NCBI GenBank assembly: GCA_963754305.1
Contig: CAVWFR010000024.1
Span: 124,001-188,000 of the forward strand
Source: DATEDA01 sp963754305
GTDB lineage: Bacteria > Pseudomonadota > Gammaproteobacteria > Burkholderiales > SG8-39
DNA: 64,000 nucleotides
Direction of reading: 5' to 3'
Below, one piece after another: positions 8,745 through 17,078 of this stretch. How positions within the stretch are numbered: position 1 is the stretch's first letter; each line of letters starts with the position of its first letter. The notes under the pieces were generated by a model. The model had not been told where the DNA came from. It worked only from the letters and a program-made list of their open reading frames with translations, and did not search any database. The position numbers were made by a program, and so were the translations under genes.

Positions 8745-10223
8745 TCAGATCGCGGCGGCGGTGAGGGCGTCTGCGGTCAGCGCGGGACCGGAGAGCTCGG
8801 CTGCGGGCCGGCCCCCCTTCATCACGATCGCGCGGTCGCAGACGGCAGCGATCTCGCCGGCGTCGGAGGACGCGATGAGACAGGCGCTCCCCGCCTCCGC
8901 CAGCTCGCGCAGGACCCGGTAGATCTCGACCTTCGCGCCGACGTCCACGCCGCGGGTGGGTTCGTCGAGCACCAGCACCTCCACCTTGCGCCCGATCCAC
9001 TTGGCGAGCGCGACCTTCTGCTGGTTGCCGCCGGACAGCTGGCGCGCCTTCTGCTCGATCGAATCGCAGCGGATGCGAAAGCGTTGGACGAGGGCCTCGG
9101 CGCGCGCGCGCGCACGCCGCTCGTCGATCAGGCCGTAGCGCGCGATCGACGCCAGGTCGGTGATTAGCAAATTGTCCTTCACCGAGAGCAGGAGGGCGAG
9201 CCCGGCCACCTTGCGATCGGCCGGTACGTAGGCGAGCCCGCGGCGCACCGCGTCGTGCGGATCAGACGGCAGACCGGGAATCTCGTTGATGCGGATGGAT
9301 TCAGCGCTGCCCCCGCGCACGCCGACCAGGACGTCGCCGATCGCGCTCTGGCCCGCGCCGAGCAAACCGTAGAAGCCGAGCACTTCGCCGTGGTGGGAAT
9401 CGAACGAGAGATCGGCGAGGTCGGGCTGCGAGGCGAGACTGCGGCAGGCGATGGCGGCTCCGGCGCGCGGCGCCTGCTTGTCCACGTGGAACTCCATCAG
9501 CTCGCGCCCGAGGATGTGCCGGACGAGCGCCGGGCGGCTCGCCTCGCTCCGTGCGAGCGAGGCGACACGCGACCCGTCGCGGAGGACGGTCACCCGGTCG
9601 GCGATGGCGAGGACCTCGTCCAGCTTGTGGGAGACGTACACGACCGCCACGCCGGCTGCTTTCAACGCGCGGATCACCTGGAACAACCGCTCCACCTCCC
9701 GCGGCGGCAGCGCGGCGGTGGGCTCGTCCATGATCACGATCCGCGCCTCGCGCACCACGGTGCGCGCGATCTCGACGACCTGGCGGTCGCTCACCGAGAG
9801 ATCGCGCACGCGCGTGCGCGGATCGATGGGCGCGCCGATTTTCGCGAGCGCTTCCGCCGTCTGCCGGTGCAGCGCGGCGAAGTCGACGCGGCCACGCCGC
9901 ACCGGCAACCGGCCCATGAACACGTTCTCGGCGACCGAGAGCGGCAGCGCGAGCTCGAGCTCCTGATGGACCGTCTGGATGCCGAGCGCCTGCGCGGCCT
10001 TCACCGAATCGATCCGCGCGGGCTGGCCGTCGAGCGTGATGGTCCCGGCGTCCGGAGCGACCAGCCCGGAGAGGATCTTGATCAGCGTGGACTTGCCGGC
10101 CCCGTTCTCGCCCACGAGCGCGTGCACGTCGGCGCGTCCGAGGTCGAAATCGACGCCCTTCAGAGCGTGCACGCCCCCGAAGCGCTTGTCGACGCCGCGG
10201 GCGGCGAGGCAAGGCTCTGCCAT
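8745..10223 (-). CDS. Sugar ABC transporter ATP-binding protein (RbsA/MglA type, two NBDs)
   Basis: A 492-residue cytoplasmic ATPase with two fused nucleotide-binding domains. NBD1 has Walker A GENGAGKST near residue 38, a QHQE-like Q-loop (VHQELELALPLS), a degenerate signature LSVSDRQ and Walker B IVIMDEPTA. NBD2 has the degenerate Walker A GLLGAGQS typical of this family, then a canonical signature LSGGNQQK and Walker B VLVLDEPTRGVDVG. The asymmetry is normal for RbsA-like proteins. It energises the adjacent RbsC-type permease. Such systems carry sugars, polyols, sugar acids and autoinducer-like furanosyl compounds; the neighbouring dehydratase and cupins favour a sugar acid or modified carbohydrate, which is inference. 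Confidence 0.93.
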   Translation of the reverse strand: MAEPCLAARGVDKRFGGVHALKGVDFDLGRADVHALVGENGAGKSTLIKILSGLVAPDAGTITLDGQPARIDSVKAAQALGIQTVHQELELALPLSVAENVFMGRLPVRRGRVDFAALHRQTAEALAKIGAPIDPRTRVRDLSVSDRQVVEIARTVVREARIVIMDEPTAALPPREVERLFQVIRALKAAGVAVVYVSHKLDEVLAIADRVTVLRDGSRVASLARSEASRPALVRHILGRELMEFHVDKQAPRAGAAIACRSLASQPDLADLSFDSHHGEVLGFYGLLGAGQSAIGDVLVGVRGGSAESIRINEIPGLPSDPHDAVRRGLAYVPADRKVAGLALLLSVKDNLLITDLASIARYGLIDERRARARAEALVQRFRIRCDSIEQKARQLSGGNQQKVALAKWIGRKVEVLVLDEPTRGVDVGAKVEIYRVLRELAEAGSACLIASSDAGEIAAVCDRAIVMKGGRPAAELSGPALTADALTAAAI

Positions 10224-10233
10224 CGCCGCGTCG

Positions 10234-11187
10234 CTACTGGGAGTAGAGCCGGTCGATGTTCTCCCGGGTGACGAACACTTCCTTCGTCGGCCGCGTCACT
10301 TCCGGCACGCTCTGCTTGCGCGCGACCTTGACGGCGAGCTCGAGGATGTCCTGGCCCCAGTTCTCCGGAAAGAACGAGAAGGTGCCGATGTAAGGGCCGT
10401 TCGCCTTGCGGATCTCCGGGAAGACGGCGGCCTCGCCGCCGGTCGCGCTCAGCAGTACATCGCCCTCCCGGTTGGAGTTGCGGGCGGCGGTGAGCGCGGC
10501 GATGGCCATCGAATCGACGTGCGCCCAGATCATCACCTTCTGGTTGGCGTGGCGCGTGAGGAAGTCGGTGGTCACGGCGCGGGCGTGCCCGGTGTCGTTC
10601 TTGGTCGATTGCTCCTGGATCGGCGCCCCCGGGAACTGCTCGGCGATCGCCTTCTTGCAGGCGTCGGTGCGCTCGAGGAAGAGCGGCCCGCCCTCGGGAT
10701 ACGGCAGCAGGAAGATCACCGGCGGCTTCGCGCCCCAGCGCTTCTTCGCTTCCTGCGACAGGCCGCGGCACGCCTCGTAGCCCGAGAGCGCGTTGTCGAC
10801 CGCGAAGATCGGCGTGTCGGGCACGCGGGTCTGGACCGACAGGATCGGGATGCCCGCGTCCTTCAGCACGCGGCCGATCTGCGGATTCGTCGCCGGGTTG
10901 ACGTTGTAGCCGATGTAGACGTCGGGCTTCACCACGGTCGCGGCGCGGGCGTTCTCCACCGAGCGCGCGGCGTCGCTCTTGTTGTCGTAGTAGATCATCT
11001 CGATGTCGGGCCGCTGCTTCGCCGCGGCCTGGACGCCGCGCAGCACGATCGCGCCGAAGCTGTGCTCGTCGTTGAAGTTCGCGAACGCGATGCGGACCTT
11101 CTTCTCCTGCGCGCCCGCCGGGTCGGGAACGAGCCCGCAAGCGATGAGCGTCGCGCCGATCGCGACGAGAAGTCGCTTCTTCTGCAT
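10234..11187 (-). CDS. Sugar-type ABC transporter periplasmic substrate-binding protein
   Basis: A 317-residue type-1 periplasmic binding protein (RbsB-like). A Sec signal peptide ends at Ala26 (PAGA before QEKK). The mature start VRIAFANFNDEHSFGAIVLRG follows the family pattern, as do the hinge-region segments VVKPDVYIGYNVNP and GHARAVTTDFLTRH. Aromatic and charged residues that would contact ligand (N37, D38, D213-like) are present, but the ligand cannot be assigned. It is the first of the three transporter genes and is preceded by a cupin gene in the same direction (38-base gap). RbsB relatives usually bind pentoses, hexoses, polyols or related small carbohydrates. Confidence 0.9.
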   Translation of the reverse strand: MQKKRLLVAIGATLIACGLVPDPAGAQEKKVRIAFANFNDEHSFGAIVLRGVQAAAKQRPDIEMIYYDNKSDAARSVENARAATVVKPDVYIGYNVNPATNPQIGRVLKDAGIPILSVQTRVPDTPIFAVDNALSGYEACRGLSQEAKKRWGAKPPVIFLLPYPEGGPLFLERTDACKKAIAEQFPGAPIQEQSTKNDTGHARAVTTDFLTRHANQKVMIWAHVDSMAIAALTAARNSNREGDVLLSATGGEAAVFPEIRKANGPYIGTFSFFPENWGQDILELAVKVARKQSVPEVTRPTKEVFVTRENIDRLYSQ

Positions 11188-11225
11188 GTCCTTCCTCCTT
11201 GTGAGTACTCGACGGCTCTTGGAAA

Positions 11226-11765
11226 TCAGCCCTGGACGGTACGGCCCTCCTTCACGATGTCGCCCTTCGCATCGACCTCCCAGCCATTTTCCTTGGCGTC
11301 GCGGAGCAGCTGCGGATGCCAGGTCAGGCGCCCGGCATCGGTTCCGCCGAGGATCGCCATCAAGTAGCCGTACTCCGTACCGATGTTCTCGAAGCAGCGC
11401 ATGACCCCCGGCGGGACCGAGATGAGGTCGAACTGCTCGAGCACGATCTCGTGCTCCGCCCGGTCGCCCCAGCGCACGGCCCAGCGGCCGGAGAGCGACA
11501 GGAAGGTTTCGACGGTGACGTGGGCATGCAGGCCGTTGCCATGTCCCGGCTTGCAGCCCGCCATCTGCACGTTGAAGCCGTCGACCGCGGTGATCTCGGG
11601 CTGGGGCCCGCCGAGGTCCTCGGACACGCCGCGGCCGATGATGTTGAAGATGTCGCGTACGTTCTTCGCGTACACGTGATCGAGAAAGGCCGCCTTGTGG
11701 GGCTTCAGCCCCTTGAAGCGCGCCACGCGCTTCAGCATTTCCTGGACCGTCGGGGTGGTTGCCAT
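11226..11765 (-). CDS. Cupin-domain protein (paralogue of the cupin at 12693)
   Basis: A 179-residue single-domain cupin. The first metal motif is H80-x-H82-x4-E87 (GLHAHVTVETF). In the second motif the usual histidine position reads VPPGVMRCF, so the metal set may be incomplete. The N-terminus carries an EM-x4-VARFK helix followed by RDIFNIIGRG, shared with the other cupin of this operon; the two are clear paralogues. ATG 11765 has AGGAGG upstream. Cupins of this kind can be small isomerases, dioxygenases or sugar-binding regulators. Its position between the dioxygenase and the importer suggests a step in the same pathway or a role in sensing its substrate; no specific function can be assigned. 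Confidence 0.85.
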   Translation of the reverse strand: MATTPTVQEMLKRVARFKGLKPHKAAFLDHVYAKNVRDIFNIIGRGVSEDLGGPQPEITAVDGFNVQMAGCKPGHGNGLHAHVTVETFLSLSGRWAVRWGDRAEHEIVLEQFDLISVPPGVMRCFENIGTEYGYLMAILGGTDAGRLTWHPQLLRDAKENGWEVDAKGDIVKEGRTVQG

Positions 11766-11814
11766 TGCGTCCTCCTTGTTGCGGTGCGCGAGCGTCGCTC
11801 TTCGGCCGCCCGCG

Positions 11815-12645
11815 CTACCAGTGGATGTGTCCGATGGTGAAGTCGTTCTTCCCGCAGCGGTCGACGCCGCGCACGAGCCAGATCGGCCGGCGCGGGAACT
11901 CGACGGGGGCAGTGCTGGAGCCGCCCCCCATGGCGAGGCTGCGGTCGTAGTGCGACGTCGAGGGCATGTAGCGGATCGCGAAAGCGGCCCTGCGCCTCGA
12001 CGAGCGGTTCGGCTGCGACCCGTGCACGATCCCGATATCGTGCAGCGAGAACTGTCCGGCCTCGAGGACGACGTCGCGCGCGGTAGCGAGGTCGAGTCGC
12101 GGGTCGTCGAGCACGTTGTTGAGAACGAGGTCCTCGCGATCGCTGACTTCGTGGCTGAAGTCCCCCATGCGATGGGTACCCGGGATCACCCGCATGCAGC
12201 CGTTCTCGACCGTCGCATCGTCGAGCGCGATCCACATCGTCACCGTGGCGCGCGGGCGAATCGGCCAGTACTGGCCGTCCTGGTGCCAGGGCACCTCCAA
12301 ACCCTCGCGCGGCGGCTTGCCGAAGACGGTCGACGCCCAGAGGATGATGTCCGGGCCGATCAACTGCGCCACGATGTCGAGGAATGTCGGCTCGGTCGCG
12401 TACTCGAAGAACTCGCGTGCGATCTCCCGTCCGCCCGCGCCGTCCCAGGGCACGTGCGGCAGCGCGATGAAGTCCGGCCGCACCTCGGGCCGCGCGGCGA
12501 CCAGCCGGTCGAGCGAGCCGCGCATGCGCTCGACGAGCGCGCGCGGCAGCCGCCAGTCGGGGGTCACCTGGCCGTCGCGCCGATAGGCGTCGATCTCGGC
12601 CGCGGTGAGCCTTGCCGTGCGCGTCGGGGACGCGAACGTCTCCAT
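11815..12645 (-). CDS. Phytanoyl-CoA dioxygenase (PhyH) family Fe(II)/2-oxoglutarate oxygenase
   Basis: A 276-residue double-stranded beta-helix oxygenase. The iron-binding facial triad is visible as H121-x-D123 (VPWHQDGQYW) and a distal H208 (IGIVHGSQPN), followed by an Arg-rich segment (RSSRRR, residues 214-219) that would hold 2-oxoglutarate. The region GCMRVIPGTHR around residues 149-159 is characteristic of PhyH proteins. Such enzymes hydroxylate unactivated carbons, and hydroxylation of a methoxy or N-methyl group leads to demethylation. It lies between the two cupin genes. Together with the MetE-like protein this could indicate processing of a methylated substrate; that is inference. 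Confidence 0.88.
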   Translation of the reverse strand: METFASPTRTARLTAAEIDAYRRDGQVTPDWRLPRALVERMRGSLDRLVAARPEVRPDFIALPHVPWDGAGGREIAREFFEYATEPTFLDIVAQLIGPDIILWASTVFGKPPREGLEVPWHQDGQYWPIRPRATVTMWIALDDATVENGCMRVIPGTHRMGDFSHEVSDREDLVLNNVLDDPRLDLATARDVVLEAGQFSLHDIGIVHGSQPNRSSRRRAAFAIRYMPSTSHYDRSLAMGGGSSTAPVEFPRRPIWLVRGVDRCGKNDFTIGHIHW

Positions 12646-12692
12646 CCTGCGGTCCTTGAGGTCGACGGAAGGTGCCGGACGCCGCTCGAGCG

Positions 12693-13241
12693 CTAGCGGC
12701 TTGCGACCAGCTCGCGGAAGTTGCCGTCGTCGGTGAGCTCGACGCCCGCGGCGCGGGCCATGCGCTTCATCTCCTCCGGCCAACCGACCCGGCCGGGATC
12801 GTTGCCGCCCACGAGCGCGAGGAGGAGCCCGGTCTCGTTGCCGACGTTCCGGAATCCGCGCATCACGTGCACGGGCAGCGAGATCACGTCATAGGGCTCG
12901 AGGATGAGCTCGTGCTCGCCCCGGGGGCCCCAGCTCACCGCCCACCGTCCGGTGAGCGGCATGAACACTTCCTGGGTGAGATGCGAGTGCAACGCCGCGC
13001 CCTTGCCGGGCTCGCAGCGCACGATCGCCATGTGGAAATCCTGGGCGGGGATCGCGGGCCGCGCGTCCGGGTCCTCGAGGGGGCCGGTCCCGATGATGCT
13101 GAAGATGTCGCGCTCGTGACCCGGGATGCGCGTGTCGATGAACGACTTGGCGCTGCTCTGCTGCTCCTTGAACCGCGCGACGTGCCGGCTCATCTCCTCG
13201 ACCGACAGATCTAGATCCGTCACCGGTGCGACGTTGGCCAT
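12693..13241 (-). CDS. Cupin-domain protein (paralogue of the cupin at 11226)
   Basis: A 182-residue cupin and the first gene of the eight-gene operon. Metal motif 1 is H85-x-H87-x3-E91 (LHSHLTQEVF); motif 2 includes LPVHVMRGFRNVG with a histidine, so this copy keeps a fuller metal set than its paralogue. Both share the N-terminal VARFK helix and the RDIF-x-IIG-x-G segment. I chose ATG 13241, preceded by GGAGG, because residues further upstream in the open frame belong to a decayed AI-2E permease gene, not to this protein. A function as isomerase, dioxygenase or ligand-binding protein is possible. Confidence 0.85.
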   Translation of the reverse strand: MANVAPVTDLDLSVEEMSRHVARFKEQQSSAKSFIDTRIPGHERDIFSIIGTGPLEDPDARPAIPAQDFHMAIVRCEPGKGAALHSHLTQEVFMPLTGRWAVSWGPRGEHELILEPYDVISLPVHVMRGFRNVGNETGLLLALVGGNDPGRVGWPEEMKRMARAAGVELTDDGNFRELVASR

Positions 13242-13329
13242 ACGCCCTCCTCCGAGTGCACGAGAAACGCTGTGCGCGAATGTAGCATAGCCGGGTCCTC
13301 GGGGAAGGGCGGACGTCGAATCAACGATG

Positions 13330-13695
13330 TACTGGGGAGAGAATCGGCGATCATCAATATCAGGCCGACGACAATGGCCCTGGATCAGAGCCACTCCGAG
13401 AACGCCTAATGCCACCGCGCGAATGGTTGCGGTGGAAAGCCTTGCGAACGCTTCGCCGCGCCCGATGCCGGCGACGCGATCGAAAATGGACCTCGTGGTT
13501 CTGGCGCCTGACTGGCCGAAGGCCATGATGATTCCGGCAATGATGAAGGAGACTAGAAACAGTCCCGCGTGACGCGCCATCAGCAGCTGCGTGAGCAGCG
13601 CATCGGGGGTCGAGCGCGATAGGCGCGACAAGCGCGTGTCGATCTCGTCGGCCTTGAGCGGCGAGGGCGACTGCGGTGCGGCGAAGCCACCTCCC
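13330..13695 (-). pseudogene. AI-2E-type transporter (YdiK/PerM family) fragment
   Basis: The minus-strand frame upstream of the cupin encodes AGLFLVSFIIAGIIMAFG, then IFDRVAGIGRGEAFARLS, then ATIRAVALGVLGVALIQ. These match the central part of AI-2E transporter/PerM membrane proteins. Just after ALIQ the frame breaks; the next frame continues the family pattern with AIVVGLILMIADS (about 13335-13375). Neither end of the roughly 350-residue family protein is present. This is a truncated and frameshifted remnant that happens to read into the cupin gene. Confidence 0.65.
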
Positions 13696-13712
13696 GGCTT
13701 CGCTGGCCGGCT

Positions 13713-15317
13713 TTACTTCGCACCACCTCGGATCTTCTCTGCGGCTTCCTTCCGCGCCGCCTGACTTTCCATGACCAGGCGGTAGGCGATGTAATACTTG
13801 TAGATGTTGCTCACGTAGGTCACTGTCTCCTGGCCGACCTTCTCCGCCGCCACGTATTCCACGTTCTGGAACCAGACGTTGGGATCGAGCCCCCGCTTGG
13901 CGGCCTCCTGCCGGAGCTGCCGTACGCGGCTCGGGCCCGCGTTGTAGGAAGCGAACGCGAATAGAGCCTTGTCGAGCTTCGACATCGGCTCGTTCTCGTA
14001 GTACTGGTCGATCATGAAGCGCATGTACTTGATGCCGGCGTGGATGTTCGCCTCCGTGCCTTTAATGTCACCCACCTTCATTTCCTTGCCGGTGGCCGGC
14101 ATCAGCTGCATGACCCCGATCGCGCCCACCCGGCTTTTTGCGTTCTGGTTGAGCTGCGACTCCTGGTACCCCTGCGCGCCCATGAGCACCCAGTCGACGT
14201 CGTACTTGTCGGCGTACTTCTGGAAATACTGGATCAGGGCCAGGAATTTCTTGCGCTCCTCCTCGGACGCCGCGTTCTTCACGTACTTGACGTTCTTCAG
14301 GTAGCGCGTCAGAAGCTCGTTGCCGGTCGCCGTCCCGACCTTGTGGCGCGTCACGAAATCGTCCAGCGTCGCCTTGAGCTGCACGCTGCCTTTGCGAAAC
14401 GCCCACGCGACGTCGCCGCCGGCGCGGACCGCGACGCTATCGTGGACGGTGAGCTTCGGGAAAATCTGCTGCCAGAAATCCGCCTTGTGCTTGTCAACGA
14501 CAATGAGCGGGATGAGCCCGGCATTGAGCATCTCGAGCAGATCCTCGTCCTCCAGCGTCTCGGGGGCTTCCTTGAGCGTAACCAGCGGTTTCTTTTCGGC
14601 CGCAAACTTCTTGTTGAGGGCAACCAGGCTGTCGTAATAGCTCGAGGACTTGCGGACGAAGAATTCCTTGCCGGAGAGGTCGTCCAAGCTGCCGACTTTC
14701 GGGGACGCCGGTCCCGACACCACGACCTCGCTCACGTTGCTCATGCCGGGCACGGTGAAATCCACCAATTTCTGGCGCTCCGGCGTAATCGTGAGATTGG
14801 CGGCAGCGATGTCGCCTTTGCCGGCGGCGACTCCAGGCAGGAGTCGGTCGCGCCCTACCGGGATGAACACCACCCGCACCTTGAGATTCTTCTGCTTGAG
14901 TTTCTTTTCGGCGGCGAGCTGCTTGTTGAGCTCTTGCTCGAACAGTCGGAAGAAATCCACGACCGTGCCGCGCTGTGTGCCCTTGTCATGGAAATAGAAG
15001 GTCTTGCTGTTAACGGTCAGTACCCGGATGAGCCCCCGCTCGATCATCCCCTCCAGATCACCGGTCCACGGCTTCTGCATCGCCGCGGGGTCGATGGTGA
15101 GGGTCCCGCCCGGCGCTTTCTGTGAAGCCTGGCTCTGGGCGAATGCCGGGCTCCCGAACAGGAAGCCGTATGCAAGGGTCAGCATGACGGACCCAAGCCT
15201 TGCGCGAAGCGAAGCGGCCCCGTTCGTACTTACGGGACACAGGGTATCGATAAGTGGAGCGCTGACCGGTTCAGGGTTATCCACGGCCCAGGAATTTGGC
15301 GCACGTGCACCGTTCAT
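13713..15317 (-). CDS. MltF-like protein: solute-binding domain plus lytic transglycosylase (SLT) domain
   Basis: A 534-residue envelope protein. Residues about 95-330 form a type-2 periplasmic binding domain (RVLTVNSKTFYF; GKGDIAAANLTITPERQKLVDFT). Residues about 370-490 form a soluble lytic transglycosylase domain with catalytic E386 in YQESQLN, then GAIGVMQLMPATG and FASYNAGPSRV. MltF-type enzymes cleave the glycan strand of peptidoglycan and form anhydromuropeptides, with the binding domain acting as a regulator. The hydrophobic export segment (VMLTLAYGFLFGSPAFA) sits at residues 44-60, so the annotated ATG at 15317 gives an unusually long N-region. A shorter start at Met45 (15185) is possible but would lack positive charges. 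Confidence 0.87.
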   Translation of the reverse strand: MNGARAPNSWAVDNPEPVSAPLIDTLCPVSTNGAASLRARLGSVMLTLAYGFLFGSPAFAQSQASQKAPGGTLTIDPAAMQKPWTGDLEGMIERGLIRVLTVNSKTFYFHDKGTQRGTVVDFFRLFEQELNKQLAAEKKLKQKNLKVRVVFIPVGRDRLLPGVAAGKGDIAAANLTITPERQKLVDFTVPGMSNVSEVVVSGPASPKVGSLDDLSGKEFFVRKSSSYYDSLVALNKKFAAEKKPLVTLKEAPETLEDEDLLEMLNAGLIPLIVVDKHKADFWQQIFPKLTVHDSVAVRAGGDVAWAFRKGSVQLKATLDDFVTRHKVGTATGNELLTRYLKNVKYVKNAASEEERKKFLALIQYFQKYADKYDVDWVLMGAQGYQESQLNQNAKSRVGAIGVMQLMPATGKEMKVGDIKGTEANIHAGIKYMRFMIDQYYENEPMSKLDKALFAFASYNAGPSRVRQLRQEAAKRGLDPNVWFQNVEYVAAEKVGQETVTYVSNIYKYYIAYRLVMESQAARKEAAEKIRGGAK

Positions 15318-15365
15318 GAGATCGTGTCCTTTTGCGATGCTCGGGTTGAGAAGCGTTCCTCAGGT

Positions 15366-15700
15366 TATTCACGGATTTTGACATGCACCCTTGGTAGGTG
15401 GCCGTAGATCGTGCCGATAGCGGCCACGACGATGTCCGGTGAACCAGCCGAACATCCACACGCCCATCTCCCGCGCCGATCTGACCGAGGAGCCGCCAGG
15501 GCTCCGATAGGACGGCGTCGCCGTGGCCGACAGTCGTATAGCTCGTGCGCGAATAGTAGGCCGTGGTCTCGAGGTCGGGCAGCGCGCCGACGAGCGCGAA
15601 GAAGAGCCTCCAGGGACACCGGGGCGTGGCTGCCTGGGCCTCGTGACGCTCGAGACGGCGGCGGTGAGCGAGATCTTCGGCAGCCTTCGCGGCTATGATT
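15366..15700 (-). pseudogene. Two-helix ion-channel (Ion_trans_2 type) gene fragment with frameshifts
   Basis: One minus-strand frame reads WRLFFALVGALPDLETTAYY, then SRTSYTTVGHGDAVLSEPWR. The TTVGHGD piece corresponds to the potassium-channel selectivity-filter pattern T-x-G-Y-G-D with Tyr replaced by His. The family continuation appears in the other two frames as GVWMFGWFTGH and then IVVAAIGTIYGHLPRV before the stop near 15366, so at least two frameshifts have occurred. The 5' part is missing. This is a decayed small channel-like membrane protein gene. Confidence 0.55.
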
Positions 15701-15773
15701 GACCGACAAGTCCCGGCTGGCAGCGCGATCGGGCAGCGAAAACGTTACACAGACGGAGCGCGGGAGGACCCAG

Positions 15774-16781
15774 ATGACGCAAGAGCGGCGAGCGAAACCG
15801 GCGCGGGTTGCAGAGAACGGCACCGGCATGCTCAGGCTGCTCGGCGTCTTGCTGATCGCCACTGCGCCGGTCCTCGCAGCTGCTCAAGGCTACCCCACAA
15901 AGCCCCTAAAGCTGGTGGTGCCCTGGCCGGCGGGCGGCACGGTCGACGGCGTCGCGCGCGTGATGTTGCCCAAGCTCGCCGAGAGCCTCGGCCAGCCGGT
16001 GATCGTGGAGAACAAACCCGGCGCCGGCGGCTCGGTCGGCGCGGCGGGAGTAGCGAAATCGCCGCCCGACGGCCAGACGCTGCTGATGGTGTTCGATACG
16101 CATGCCGTCAACCATCATCTCTACCGCAACTCGGGCGACCACGGCTTCAAGTCGTTCGAGCACATCAGCCTGCTCGTGACCTCGCCGCAGATCCTCGTTG
16201 CGGCGACCAATTTCCCACCCGCGACGCTCGCGGAGCTGATCTCCTACGCCAAGACGAATCCCGGCAGGGTGACCTACGGCTCGGTCGGTACCGGCAGCTC
16301 GAACCATTTGAACGCGCTGTTCCTGGCAAGCCGCGCCGGAATCGAAATGGTGCACGTGCCGTACAAGGGCGGCGCGCCGATGATGGCGGACCTGATCGGC
16401 GGTCAGTTGAACGTGATGTTCGTCTCCGCCCCGCAAGCGATTCCGCAACTCAAGGCAGGGCGCATCAAGGGATTTGCCTCCGGAAGCCGCAAGCGCATGG
16501 CGCAGCTTCCCGACACGCCCACGGTCGGCGAGACGCTGAGCGGCTTCGAAGCGGCGTCCTGGGTCGGCGTGGTCGTCCCTGGCGGCACGTCAAAGGAGGT
16601 CGTCGCGCGCCTGCATCAGGAGTTCATCCGCATCCTTGAAGACGCCGAGGTCCGAGCCAAGCTCCAGGCCCAAGGCTTCGAGATCGTCGCCAGTACACCT
16701 GCCGAGTTTCTTAGGTTCGTGAGCGCCGAGTCGGACAAGTGGTCCAAGGTCATACGGGATTACGATATCAAGGTCGAATGA
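15774..16781 (+). CDS. Bug/TctC-family periplasmic solute receptor
   Basis: A 335-residue receptor. I chose ATG 15774 because GGGAGGA lies eight bases upstream; the open frame begins 25 codons earlier without a ribosome site. The signal peptide (LLGVLLIATAPVLAAAQG) is followed by YPTKPLKLVVPWPAGGTVDG, the carboxylate-loop hallmark. Family segments GKPGAGGSVGA-like (NKPGAGGSVG), GTGSSNHLNALF and VPYKGGAPMMADLIGGQ are all present. No TctAB genes are adjacent, so it is an orphan receptor of the kind that is abundant in Burkholderiales and may share a permease or act in sensing. Confidence 0.9.
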   Translation: MTQERRAKPARVAENGTGMLRLLGVLLIATAPVLAAAQGYPTKPLKLVVPWPAGGTVDGVARVMLPKLAESLGQPVIVENKPGAGGSVGAAGVAKSPPDGQTLLMVFDTHAVNHHLYRNSGDHGFKSFEHISLLVTSPQILVAATNFPPATLAELISYAKTNPGRVTYGSVGTGSSNHLNALFLASRAGIEMVHVPYKGGAPMMADLIGGQLNVMFVSAPQAIPQLKAGRIKGFASGSRKRMAQLPDTPTVGETLSGFEAASWVGVVVPGGTSKEVVARLHQEFIRILEDAEVRAKLQAQGFEIVASTPAEFLRFVSAESDKWSKVIRDYDIKVE

Positions 16782-17078
16782 CAGGTCGCGCGGAACATGC
16801 GTCGCGGGCCCGCGCCTCCGCCTTGGATCATGACATCGTCGCGCTTTGGCGTCAGCGCCTGTTCTGCAGCGCGCGGCCGGCTTCGAGCTCCGCCTCCGCG
16901 GCTGGGCGAACGCCTCTACTTCAGCTTCGCTTCCCGGTCGGTTCGCTAATTGCCAGTCTGAAAGGTCTCTGTCACTAACGCCTTAGATGGCGCTAGCGCA
17001 GGACCCGCTCGAGCAATTTAGCGTGCTACCGACACTGCGGCTAGTCACGCCGAAGCGCCGACAGCTCTCATCGAAGAC

